From: Pomacea canaliculata
Taxonomy: Eukaryota > Mollusca > Gastropoda > Architaenioglossa > Ampullariidae
Direction of reading: 5' to 3'
Assembly: GCF_003073045.1 (NCBI RefSeq)
Contig: NC_037600.1
Location: 16,012,352-16,076,351 of the forward strand
Length of the DNA stretch: 64,000 nucleotides
Part shown: in pieces, positions 47,309 through 59,900 of the stretch
Numbering within the stretch: the first letter of the stretch is position 1
Layout: each line of letters starts with the position of its first letter
Notes under the pieces: model-generated
Databases searched by the model: none
What the model was told of the DNA's origin: nothing
Seen by the model: only the letters and a program-made list of their open reading frames with translations
Position numbers and translations under genes: made by a program

Positions 47309-50109
47309 CTAGTCACGTCTGAGTGGGTATCTTTCAGTGGTGATGCCAGTTTTAGAGATGACATTTATGACAACACTATCTCCAGTGTGGATGTCTCGCT
47401 CTGCAGCTGAAGTGAACACGTCTCGCACCAGTGCCACTGCTTTTTCTTGGGACAGCGGGACCTGACTGACTCCTGTCTGGTTCTTAAAGCCAATCTGCGT
47501 AAAGAAAATAATATGTAACCCAAGACCTTAAGGCAACTTAAAAGACAACAAAACTCGGGCATTTTCACCGCATAAAAAAAAAGGTTTACCATTTAAAACC
47601 AATGGCGTGTTTTTAATACAGAAGCTTAATAAATTAAATCACACATTTCTCTTCAAACCACTCAAAACTAAATCCTATATATTAGTTATAGGAAAAGTAT
47701 TAAGTTGTTCATTAAATGAAAATTGGGTCTTCATCCTTTTCTTAAAGTTGAGATGGGAAATGTAATACTCAAATGTATCTTGTGTACAAGAAGGCTATCT
47801 GCAAAGATTAAGGAATTAGTACCTTGCTTTAATTTGGAACCAATCATTTGAAACTTATTCTGCAATCAGGCTAACCTTCAAGTGCCTAATTCTTCCCACC
47901 AATATTAAAAAATACCTGATTATCCAGTAAAGGCTGAAGCATAGCACTTGCTGAGCCTCCAGCACGATATGTTTCTCTTTCGTAAGATCCCACTGGGTCA
48001 AAGCTAAACACACATCCTTTACCTGAATGAAAAAAAGGCATTCCAACAGATTCATAAAAAATATTCACAACTCGTACCGTTTAGCATTTAAAGCACATTA
48101 ATAATCATAAAAATGTACAACTCGCTTTCAAACAATACAGGAAGTCAAGCACACACAGAAAATAGATTGTCGGTCCCCAGGTAATCTGATGCTATTCTGA
48201 AAAACTAAACAGTCATCAAGCTTATTTACATTTTACAAAGTGACAATGTACTCAGATACATGTAAATCTTGTATCTATCATTTCTGACAATGGTATTGCA
48301 AACACATAAATGTGTAAGCTTTACAATGACAAGACATGGTACGCATGTTACTGACCTTCAGCATCTAGACCAGCCACAATGTTGTAAACATAATAAGGGA
48401 AAAAACGCCGGTAATATAAAATAGTAGAGAGCATGGCTGCCACAGAAGATGTATCCATTTCTTTGTTGTGTAACTGTTCAAACATCTGTTGTACACAAAC
48501 AACAATTATTAAATTAGCTTACTTGTAACAAAGAAATCAGTTGATTTCTAAGTAACACAACAACATGCTAGTTTAAATTTCCATTTCTTCTTAAGACTTA
48601 TAATACTTAAGTGGCATGTGCATTTGAGGATCCTTGGAAAGGGTAGTAGAACAGGATGTCAACATTTGCACTTACTGAAGAATATCATCAGTTGCATAAT
48701 GTAGCACTCAAAGGTTGCTGAAGAATTACACTCAAGCAAAGATATCAAAACAAAAATGCTGGGCTTTATTTAATGACATTAAACAGTAATATTTTAAAAT
48801 ATCTGATCCAAACTATTGCTTTTCTTGGCTGGAAAAACACTTGATCACCTGAAATAAAGAGAAAATGAAAATACCTACCATGAGTCTGGCCTGTAACACT
48901 TTAGTCAGAGTGAGAACATCACCATGAAAACCACAGCTGCCAACCACAGTTGTCCCAGTTCTGAAATGTTATAATAACAAAGAAACTTACCATGATCTCA
49001 AAAGTCGAACAACAATAAAAATACTGAATATACAAATATCAGGTATTTTAAAAAAAACTTGGATTATCCTAAACTTTCTTGTAAGCTAGTTGATTTCAAT
49101 GATCTTTTAGCTCTACTCTGCAAATCAAAATCTTTTACAAAGACTCAAAAAGAAGGCCCAGAAACCTATTGGAAACTTGCAATGGGTGATTCTTCTCCTC
49201 CTTCCAAAGATTTTACTACAAAATAAATGAGAGGGAAAGGGTGAAGATGCTGCAAGGATTTTTATGCACACTATACAATGTGTAACGAACTGCAGATCAC
49301 ATGTTTCACAGAAAGGTAACACAATAAGCATAAACTCTACTGCAAATCACTGTAACAAATAAGCTGAAGCTATGTATTTTTTCTGGATGCTTGTCAATCT
49401 AAGACACGTATAGAGATGCCAAGTCTACACCAGGTCTTTTCAGGTTTATGTAATATATTAAAGTTATGGATACTCACAGCTCATTTATTCTGGGAGTGTC
49501 ACGAGACAAAATGGAGTAGCCCTGACTAAGACGGGTATCTGATGCTATAACAGCAAAATCTTCACCAGCAATTGCTAGTACTGTCCTGTGGTGCAGCATG
49601 AGGTAAAGATGTTTAATATTCAGAAAACAATGTGTAAATTTGTTATCCATTTAGTGGTCAGATTCTATGCACATAACCTAACCCTGAATTACACCAAACT
49701 GGTAAAAATTTAATCATACACATTATTTAACATTTCCTTCTTAGTTTAAACTGTGACAAGATTATAGGTGCTAAAGCCCCTTGTCCTTTGTTCTGTAATT
49801 ACAAATACTAGGCAAATATCTTCACAAGATTAGACTGTCAGTCAACAATATGTCAATAAGTTTGAAAATAACATTAACGACTTATACATCACCTAAAGAG
49901 AAGAAAACATTGAGTTTTGTATCCATTATTCTGTTACACTCTTGGCTAATTAGAAAGAAGCATTCTTTACACGAATAAACAAGGTTGTGGGTCTAAATAT
50001 ACACCATTTCTAAAATAACATACCCTCCATTGTCGTCATAAGGAGAGAAGGGAGTTTCCTTTCCCGCTCCAAACTGTGACATGTGTAGATGATCTGGTGT
50101 GGCAAACAT
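47309..50109 (-). CDS. PSMB1: PSMB1, proteasome subunit beta type-1 (beta6)
   Basis: Six exons join in frame on the minus strand: 50109-50024, 49585-49478, 48960-48879, 48485-48356, 48022-47916 and 47494-47309 (TAG). The product is about 232 aa (human 241). Motifs are [93 protein letters not shown] and [13 protein letters not shown]. The last exon covers [20 protein letters not shown] and [12 protein letters not shown]1 is the non-catalytic beta6 subunit of the 20S core. I chose the upstream in-frame ATG (50109-50107, [14 protein letters not shown]) because an in-frame stop lies further upstream. A second ATG at 50082-50080 would give 223 aa; the mature core is the same. It is divergent from LSM2 across under 300 bp. 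Confidence 0.96.
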
Positions 50110-50401
50110 GTCTTGTTTGTAGTTAAACCGTACCTTCTTTCTTCGATGACTTGCACACCGGAAGTTAAAAACTATCTATACATCAAAATAAAAATGGTAA
50201 ATATACTAAAATTCATGATTTTACAATATCTAAATGTGATCTATATTAGCAAATTTATTTTCTTAAATTAGTTCTTGTCTAAAACTTACAAAAGCTTTTA
50301 CATTTTGCAACAGCTGTGTCTATTATTTCTCATCGGAGATATCAAGGTAGATAACTCGTTTGGCGTTCCCATCTTACCAGCGCATGTTTGATGCTTTCAA
50401 A
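50110..50401. promoter_or_regulatory. Putative bidirectional PSMB1/LSM2 promoter
   Basis: The 292 bp between the two start codons must hold both transcription starts. A perfect ETS/GABP-type core CCGGAAGT lies at 50158-50165, within reach of PSMB1. No TATA box stands out at a sensible distance. Shared control of the pair is an inference from head-to-head spacing. Confidence 0.5.
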
Positions 50402-52284
50402 ATGGTAAAGAAGCATTTATAGAATGTGTATTTATAGAATTTGAATTTATAGAAAATTTGTCAGTGAATAAAATGCTTTAATATAATATTTTATTTCATA
50501 GTAATTGCAAAAGCTTTTTATGTTTATTGACCCACATAATTTGATCTTTGATCAGTTGGGGTTTGTTTTGTTTTTCTTTGGCTGGGGGATTGCCGAATTT
50601 GTTTTTAGTAATCGTGAACGTTCAGGATCAAAACCTGTAACCAGGATTTATAATGAATTTAAGTGTCTTTCATTATCAACTAGATGCGTGGAAACTTCAG
50701 CTGTTTCATTTATCCTCTGTATCATTAAATGTTTGATTTTATCCACTGGACACTGAACTAACCCTCTATATTAGCTTTGAAAAAAAAAGCACTTGCAAGC
50801 CGCAGAGTAGTTGTGTAAGATTAACTACTGTGTTGCTGTACTAAGGTTCTCTTAATACGTGTAACGCATATGTTTCCGTTAGAAAGGTTATGACTGTATA
50901 ACTTTGAGCATTCATGTTAAGAAAGAGAGAGAAATATGACCACCTGTGCAAGTCATACGAAGAAATAAGTTTCACTCGAAGGAGGACGCAAACATACTAT
51001 CACATAGCAACAGGATGGAACAGCATCATCCTGAAAATCCCTGCCCAAAGACTTTTCAGATTGTTTTACACTGCACATTTTTATGAAATCTTTCAGTTAT
51101 TCTACTCATTTTTCAAGTCACTTGTGGGCAAGGATGTTGTGGTGGAGCTGAAAAATGACCTCAGGTGGGATGTTTGTTTTTTAAGTCTCTTTTCCAGTAA
51201 TGAATAATCAGAAAAAATGTGATTACATAAATCAATGTGAGCTAAAAAATCATTTACACAAGTGTTTGCTTACTGCTTTTTAAACTGCATGTTGAAATGT
51301 AGGCAAATAAATTGTTTTCTGCATACAGCAATACCACAAATTTAAGGGTAATTTGAAATACTTTATTGGTTTCATAACATCTTTGTTAATATACTAAAGG
51401 GCGTTTTATATTGTGGATGTATGTGCAGCATTCACTTATATACCATATAATGCTGTATTTAAAATGTGTGTGCATGCACACTTGCATGTACATGTGCACT
51501 ATGATACTATACCTTGATGATTATTCCAGCATTTGTGGTACTCTTCATTCTGTGGATCAGTTCCTCAACATCAAACTGACAGACATCAGTGTAACAGATC
51601 CAGACAAGTATCCACACATGGTAAATAATCATTCAAAGCTATTAACAATGAAGAACAAGAGAAATATCCCCAAAACTTTGGATGTATTATTATTTACAAA
51701 TGCTAGATACTGCTGTGGCAAAGCAGAAAAAAAAGAGACCAAACAAAATGTGGGTCAGTCTTGTACATTTTTTTAAAAAAAGTAATTGATAGTCTTTGTC
51801 TTTGAACAAAATATTACACATCATTTTAAAGTTGCTTAACAGCTACTTTCAAGATGTAATTTTGTGACTGTTAACTTCCTTAGCATTTGCCCTGAGCAGT
51901 ATTCATACAGAAATCTGTATCTGGGGTCAAAGTCACCATGAGTGATGCTGGAGGTTAACTGTTCTCATATAAAATTGTAAGTTTAACGCTTGGAGTTAAC
52001 GTCAAGATTCAGTCAGTTCATTTGTCATTCTTTAAAGCTTTACATGTTTTTTAATGCCGTTGTATGTTATAGACTTAAAGCTAGTTGTGTTAAGGGTGAA
52101 AGGTTTATATGTGAGTGTATATATATATATGAGGTTTTTTTTTTCTTTTTTCCAGCTTTCTGTAAAGACATGCTTCATCAGAGGATCTGTAGTGCGCTAT
52201 GTGCAGCTGCCTGCTGATGAATGCGACACACAGCTTCTGCAAGATGCAGCACGTAAAGAAGCTGCACAAAACAAACAACGGTGA
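50402..52284 (+). CDS. LSM2: LSM2, U6 snRNA-associated Sm-like protein
   Basis: Four exons join in frame: 50402-50404 (only the ATG), 51097-51164, 51530-51620 and 52156-52284 (TGA). The product is 96 aa (human 95) and nearly identical to human. It begins LFYSFFKSLVGKDVVVELKN (Sm1 motif), then CGTLHSVDQFLNIKLTDISV and DPDKYPHM, and ends with CFIRGSVVRYVQLPADECDT (Sm2 motif) and a QLLQDAARKEAAQNKQR tail. LSM2 is a ring subunit of the nuclear Lsm2-8 complex on U6 snRNA and of the cytoplasmic Lsm1-7 decapping activator. The initiator codon ends exon 1 directly against the donor (AAAATG|gtaaag). Later splice sites are GT-AG. AATAAA follows at 52529-52534. Confidence 0.97.
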
Positions 52285-53933
52285 TATCAGCTGTAAAGAA
52301 TTATGGTTTATACCCTTGGGAAGACTCTGCGTGACTGCAGAGAATTATGGTTTACCTTGTTGGAAAGAGACTGCGAGCGACTTCACACTCCTTTTACATA
52401 CACTAGATGCTTAGAAAATTTACACATTTTTGTGGAATATTACTACAGGTTCAAAAAAACACCTTAAAATAATTGGGTTCTGAAACTAGTGATTCAGTTT
52501 ATTTTATTGAAACATTGTCATTTTGTAGAATAAACTACTAAGATTTTGTTGAAAGAAAACAGAACATTCTAAAAGAGATTCATTGCAGTATTGTCAGCAT
52601 GACTGGAAGATAATGAAAACATCTTTGTAAAGATACTTTTCTGGCAGGTTACAAAATGGCCACTATAATTATTTTGACTGCAAGGATGTTTTTAATACTG
52701 ATACATCACAAAAGAAACTGGATGAGTGGTACTAGCAATAGAGCTGTACAGCTGATTTTACAGTAACTTGGCTTTAGTTGTACTTGGTGAAATGACTGAG
52801 AGTCTGCTCACATATATGTACTGGACATTTGTAAAGATATTCAGGTGTCCTAAATTTGCTTTATTAATGCTTGACTAAAAGTTAATCACCCGACTTAAAT
52901 TTCATGAAAATGCATCATGTATTTCTTGCTTGCTTTCTTCTTGTTGCAAAAACTCTTAGCTTTGCAGGCTAAAATATTTGGCCTGTTAAAACAACATTTG
53001 TCTCATATCCTTAGGTATCACTATCAACAGCAGTCTCATTTATATTTCTTCGTTCACATTTCATGAAATTAACACACTTGGATCTTTTATTTCTCTCTTT
53101 GTTTTTTACATGAAGTGTAGATAGGTAGGTTATGGATAACATGGCAGTGCTTATTTAACAATCCTGCTGTTGTTTTTGCAATGGAAAAATATTGATAAAA
53201 TTCTCAACTGAACAACCTATCTTTTCACCTACTAAAATTTACTTTTGTAATGATAATTCCCATTATCAACTAAAAAGGCAAAAAAGCCAAAAAGTACATC
53301 ATGTTAAGAAATATTATTCTTTTAATTATGTGAAATCATTGAAATAAAAGCTTGGCAGCATGATTTCATTATTTTATCTTTTCCATAACCCTTTGCTTCA
53401 TTTGTGTTAAAATTGTTATTTTTGGCTCTGTGATAGGTTTTCAATAACTGCACCCATGAAAATAAATGTTTATTAAATAACAAGATAAACACTGAATATT
53501 TCATAAGATTTTACTCTGACACAGCAAAAGGTAAATAGCAATAATTTTAAAACAAAAACTCTAAAAATACCAGTACTCATTGATGCTTGTACAACATAAA
53601 TCAAAATGCATACACCGCAAGCTGGTACTTGACCATTTTATGCACGCAAAATTTATTTTAAAGCAACGTAAAACCTCCACAATGATGGACATTTTTTATG
53701 ACCATGAAAATACAGACATGTATTATCTGTGGTCATGAAGCCTAATATCACAGCCAAAAAAAATTATATCTTTTACGGTATGCAGTAAAATGGCCTGAAA
53801 AGTAAACCCAATCATGTTTGCCATGGGTATTTGAAAAAGAAGGATAATGAAAATACAGAAAAGTTTATGTCCAGCATCTTTAAGGCATTGTCTTCTTCCC
53901 TCGTACTTAACGTCCACATCTTCCATTTGTAAA
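52285..53933. other. Converging 3'UTRs of LSM2 and WDR31
   Basis: No coding exon was recognised between the two stops. AATAAA at 52529-52534 fits LSM2. On the WDR31 strand, TTTATT at 53652-53657, 53469-53474 and 53086-53091 are possible ends. The rest is AT-rich. Confidence 0.5.
52529..52534 (+). terminator. Candidate LSM2 polyadenylation signal AATAAA
   Basis: A canonical hexamer (tagaataaactac) about 245 bp past the LSM2 stop is the first good signal downstream. Confidence 0.6.
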
Positions 53934-56900
53934 TCACAATATGACCACGCGATACACATGCCTTATAGGAAAAAAAAACACTGAATGTTGCACAACTACT
54001 TTGAAACATTTAAAAAGAAACAAATGGCAATCTTAATTTTAAAGGGAAAATAAGGAAACTATAACTGTTACCTTTTCAATTATGTTCATAATTCTAATAC
54101 CAAAAAATTGTTTGACAGTGTGAAGGAAGAGTTATCTGTGTAAAATGTCACCTATCTTGAGAGAATGGTAAAGCATTACAAATATGAATTGTTCCCTTGA
54201 CATTGGACCAAGAATTGTCTCGACAAAATCCATGCAAAACTTGTAGACTATTTCAGCAAAGCTCAAAGTTAAACATCCTTGCCTATTACCCTTAAAATGT
54301 GCTCAAAAAAAAGGACAATGCAACAGGGCAGAACAACTTGGGATAAAATAGTACTGGCAACCACTAATGGTTACTTCCGTTTTATCATTATTGGTAGAAA
54401 ATAACTATAATAGTGAACACTGCTTAATAACTGGTGCAAAAAAAGATAGAGAAAACTAAAAGCATGCTTTAGGTGTGATTACACTTCCTTGGAGCTTCAG
54501 AACTTGAATGCCCATGTTGAAGGTGCTCACCAACAGGCTACGCATCAGAAAGAAAACAATGACATAAATTCAACATGGAAAAATGTGATGGCAAAGATTC
54601 CTTTCCTTCGATACAAGATGCCTACTCTGCAAATGTTCCAGCAGTTTATTATCATTTTATTCCATTATATCAGGTACTCCAAGCTGATATTTTAATAAAT
54701 AATAATCAAAAAGACAAGTACATAAATTTTTTTAAATTCTGATTTCAATAGTACCAAGGTTTTTTTCTATAGGTCAAATAGTTCCAAAGATGCAATTTTT
54801 TTAATATTTTAATTTCTGGGTTAGAAAATTATTGCTCAAAATTGATGATGAATAAAATGCTAATTTTGGAAAGTCCATGCACCAACACTTAATTACTTAA
54901 CTCTTAGAAACATTTATTTGGTAGCACTACCTAATACTAAGAACTGCTCTACTGTTTTTCAAGACATCCAGGTACTGAAAAATATTGGTAATGATTTCAA
55001 AATTAGGATTTCAAGCAAATGTCACTTCTCTGAAACACAGCAGCATTATCAACACTTATCTAGAACCACCCCCCCCCCCATTAAAAAAAAGGTTTAAAAA
55101 AATGGTGTAACTCTGGTTCTAATTAAGTATTGATGATTATAGCAGAAGGTCAACATCTGGTCCTGCCTGCTAAAGTGAACTGCATTCCTGACAGAGATGT
55201 GTCATCAGCTGTCTCAGTCTCAGGAACATTTTCTTGTTGGTGTTCAGTGGGATGGGATTGTTGGTGAGTGGAGAAACTTTGATGTAACTGGTTTACAGTT
55301 TCAGATAACCTGAAAGCTCCTTTCTGGTATAAGACAAGTTTTTGATACCTAATCTCATCCAGTAGAGCCGACCTCTGGTACATGAAGTTCCTATTCACAG
55401 TGCATCTTTTGAATCAGTCTTAAGACACCTGTTGTGTTTTGATAAGGCCCACCATCTGCTGTCGCTTTTTTCACTGTATCAGCACAATTGGTAGCAAGTC
55501 TTGCCTCCTTCAGCTGCTGCTTGCACTGGTTTTCAATCAGCTTCTCTTGCAAGTTCATATGGACAAGCTTCTCTTGTTCCCTGTGGAAGGCATGCAGTAC
55601 CTGGTTTTATTTTCCTTGCTGTATTCATGAGCTCTGCTCTGTACAACTTTTCTTGGCAAGCCACTCTGTTGTTTTGTTGTGCCGCATCATAAGCAGGGAA
55701 GACGGGGTAAAAAGAAGCATGCCTTGGCTTGCTCATGTTGAAGTCCATCTGCCCAAAAATATTTCCCTCCAAGCAAATAGGTGCGGGAGTAGTGCTTTAG
55801 CATGCTCTTAAACTCTTCTGTCTGTTTCTGACCATACTTTCCACCTTGAAAATGTCAGACAGCTGGGTGCAAATTACAATCATCAACACTTCAACTGATG
55901 TCTTGACTTTTTGTGCCTAATCAGTTTCATTTTCTCACCTACTAAACACATTTCACATACTTAATAAACAGCAGCTAGAAATAAATGTGTAAACTTACCA
56001 ACGATCATTTTTGAATTGAGCAGGATTGACGATGAAGGCAGAAACCTTATGTCAAAACTGATCAGTTATGGTGGAGCAAAATTTAGTTTTGCAAGGTTTT
56101 TAAAGGCAGATCCCAATACATGAGAGTTATTTTCAGAAAAATAAACCTGACAGTTTTGTAGCTTAAAGAATTCTACATCTTTTGTGTCAAAATATTAAAT
56201 TCAGTGTGTGCTTTCTGATGATAACAAATCGCTATTCTAACTTTTCACATTTGATTTTAGTGCACTTTTTTGAAACAAAAGATGCCAGCTTTTGGTATCA
56301 AGTTAAAGCTTATTCTACCCCCTAGATGATGAAATTGCCTACTATTAGATCCTATATGCATAGGGATTAAATGTGAAAGTGCTGCAGTGTCCATCTACCA
56401 TCATGACCAACTTCTGACACTCTGGCTGAAACTCGCTTGGCTTTCAAGTTTCAAGCTCACTTTGGCCACTTACTTTGTATTCAGTCATAAAACAAATCAC
56501 ACACTTGGGCAGAAAATAAAACGAGCATTATTTTTTGTTCATGTATTGATGTTAAAAACAGTACAATAACAAAAATGCACAGTGTGTTTGAAAGTGAGCA
56601 ATTTTTCACAAAACTGTCACAATCATAGCAATTTGTTCAGTTTGGAGTACCTAATTATATTTAACTCTTTTCATTTTATTGTATCTCATCTTCAAAAACA
56701 GTTCAGATAATGCATTAGTTTGTAAAGAACACGCTGTAGTTCAAATTCTTTCTTTTACATAGGCTTTGCTTAGGTAATAGCTCATCAAAAATACTTACCT
56801 TCCACCTTCATATGCAATTAAAGATGTCAAAGGACCAGATCCACTTAAGTAAAAGTCACAGATGCACTCTGAAAAATTGCCATATTTTCCCTTTCTTAAA

Positions 56901-59900
56901 CATTAATGTAAATGGAAAAGAAAAATATAATGGCAAAATAAGTGAAGGATAAAAAAAAGCATTTTTCTTTATCAAGCAAGCCTTATTCTCATATCCCTTA
57001 AGTGTTCTTCAGCAATCCCGCTCACTTACCTCGGGAGTCCCTGTTCCAAATACGCACACTACAATCTCTTGACACTGTGGCTATCAATGGCTGCTCAGAA
57101 GAGGGCAGGAAGATGCATGCTTCAACAGCTTCACGATGACCTTTGAACTCATGGATAAGAGCAGATGTCTTCAGATCCCATAACTGAAATGTGGCAGAAA
57201 AAAGGGAGATTCTCAGTTCTATAATGGATTTTAAAAAAAAACGTAAAGAAGTGATGTAAAAATAAATACATTTACAGGGCATCTGCTAAGGCTAAATTCT
57301 TTGGGGTCCCAGGGACCCCTTCTTCAGATTTTTAAGGGGGTCCCTGTTCTTCGCCCAAATTTGAAGGGGACCCCATTGACGAAAACTGAAGGGGTCCTCC
57401 GAACTTTTAATGCGTACTGTACGCAATTTTTTGCGTAAGCAGAAGCCCTGCATTTATAGTCTTCACAGTAGAGAGCATATTAAGAGGGTAACACTACAGC
57501 TGAAAGTGTACAGTGCAAATACAACACTCACGGTGGCTTCACAGCCATTGCCTCCAAATCCATTGCTGCACGTAAGGCAATAGTTGCCATCAGGTGAAAT
57601 GTCACAGCTCATCTGGATGTATTGTTTTTTGGTAAACGTGCGAACCACGGTCATAGTTCTTGTGTCATAGATCCTGAAAAAAAGTACAATAATTAACTCA
57701 CTGACAATACTGCTGCAATGCAAAGTATTTGGATTTGTTAAAACAATAGAAGTTATATATAATGAAAACAAAATGTCACTGCCATTATAGCAAGGTTTTA
57801 ATGAAATAAAATTTCCTCAGAAAGATGAATCTCAAAACCCATATAATAAATTTCATGCCACAGAAATTTGCATAAATCTACTCTTTAAAAGCTTTCCTAA
57901 CTGGACATGTATTGGCAAATATATGACAATTTCAAATTTGTTATGACTATTGCATAAAATGTCAGATAACATAATCAGCAACATCCACCAAATAACAGAA
58001 TGACATTGGTATGTACTACGATCTGTTTACATGTAAATTCCATTACAAATCTATGTATGTATATAGTCTATATACCTTTAAAATATAGATGCCTGCTTAA
58101 AGCTAACCTGTCCTGTTACTAAAAGTATTCCACTTTGTAGCTAGCAGATGTCGAACAATGAAGCCCTGAACAGCACACAAATAATTATTGAACCCCGCTG
58201 TTATTCAACAATCAGCGCAATAAATCAAAGATGCTCTCATCTTTTGGATGCACATGATAGCAATCATATGGTGTTACATCTGGGACCATATATGTATGTC
58301 ATTGACTAGGAATGCAGGCATTATATCAAGAAGTGTAGGGGAAGGAAAAGTAGCATACAGAGAATTACCTCACTTCTTTATCTTCACCTGTCTGTAAAAC
58401 TTGCTCAGTGCCTGGAATCCACTTCACATCTGTAACCTTTGGATGAAAAAAAGAAATCATTTAAAAGAGGCAGCAGAAGAATCTTCAATGCCACTTTCAT
58501 AACACACCTGCTGAACAATCTAATCAAGTTTCCATCCAGCACAAAAACAATGTGATGCAAATTTCTCTTCATAGCATTTGTAACCCTTTTACTTCCTTGT
58601 GTATTCACTTTCATCAATTACCAGCAAGAACACTGACAGATGGCTATATTTTTTAGTCTACAGTTTTTAGGAACAACCTACATCTACATACAGAATTTGT
58701 CCGTAAAAAATAACAATACTTAACAGCATCTAAGAGGCAATGAACACACTTGGCAGTCTAAAAGTAGCAAAACATATGGACAAATGGATGCTTGGGACAG
58801 AATCCAAAGAAAAGTCTGAAAGCTGCTATGTTAGAAATATTGACCAGTGACAGATGAAGTATATATGTGAGGTGGTGTGGGGAGAGCACTCAGGTTGAGG
58901 AAATCTTCAAAGAGGAAGCCTCAGGCACATGTGTGAGATCATAGTCACCAGAACACCTTGTTTAATTTTTTTTTTTTTGTGTGGGGGGGAAATGTCCAAG
59001 ACAGATGACACAAACGGTGGAGCATTCATAAAATGGTTACACAAAGATGTGAGTTCCCCATATCTGTGTGCATCCAGATGCATTTGAGTGTGGAGCACAC
59101 AGCAAATTAGCTGGGTTTTTTTTTTCTACAATCTTAACACGCTTCATAAGGCAAAAGCACCAACCAGATTTTGAGGGATGTTATTTTGGCACAAACAAGT
59201 TCCTCTTTCCACATCCCAGATTCTCACTGAATTGTCACGAGAACCACTGCACAATAGGGTATTGTCTGAAACAAATAAATAATCCTAACTAAATGATAAA
59301 AGAGCAATGTACTGTAGTGTCCAGCATGTAAACACTTCTTCTAATAAAATGTCCTCATGTCATATAATTATGATGGAAAATATGACATGAACATCACAAA
59401 AATTCAGACTTAACTGATAAAAGATAGAGCAATAAAACAAATATTCCTAAGTACTGAAAATCACACATTAAACAGAGTAGGACACATTCCTCTCTCTCTG
59501 GTTTTCACAACATTAATATCAACCCATTTTATTCGTTATTATCATTACATGTGTTAACTCATTGCGCTTTCCCTTCCTAAAACACATTTTTATGTCCCTA
59601 AACAGCCTTTGATTAAATCCTTTGCACATTCATGCACATTATTTAGAGGCAAACCCCACATTGAATGACATGCCTTCATCAAAGTAGTTATCTTAAGTGA
59701 CTGCCTTGTCAAATTTGATGCAAATTGTTTCACCTAGACAAATCCTCTGATGAGTGCCAGACAAACACAACTATCTTCAGGTAGGCTTAAAAGATCAAGC
59801 TTTGTGGAAGAGACAGAGGCACTACAGAGACAACACTAGAAACAGCTGCCTGCAAAAGTAGAGAACCAGGTCCCCCCTTTCGATCCTCCTCCATGGGAAG

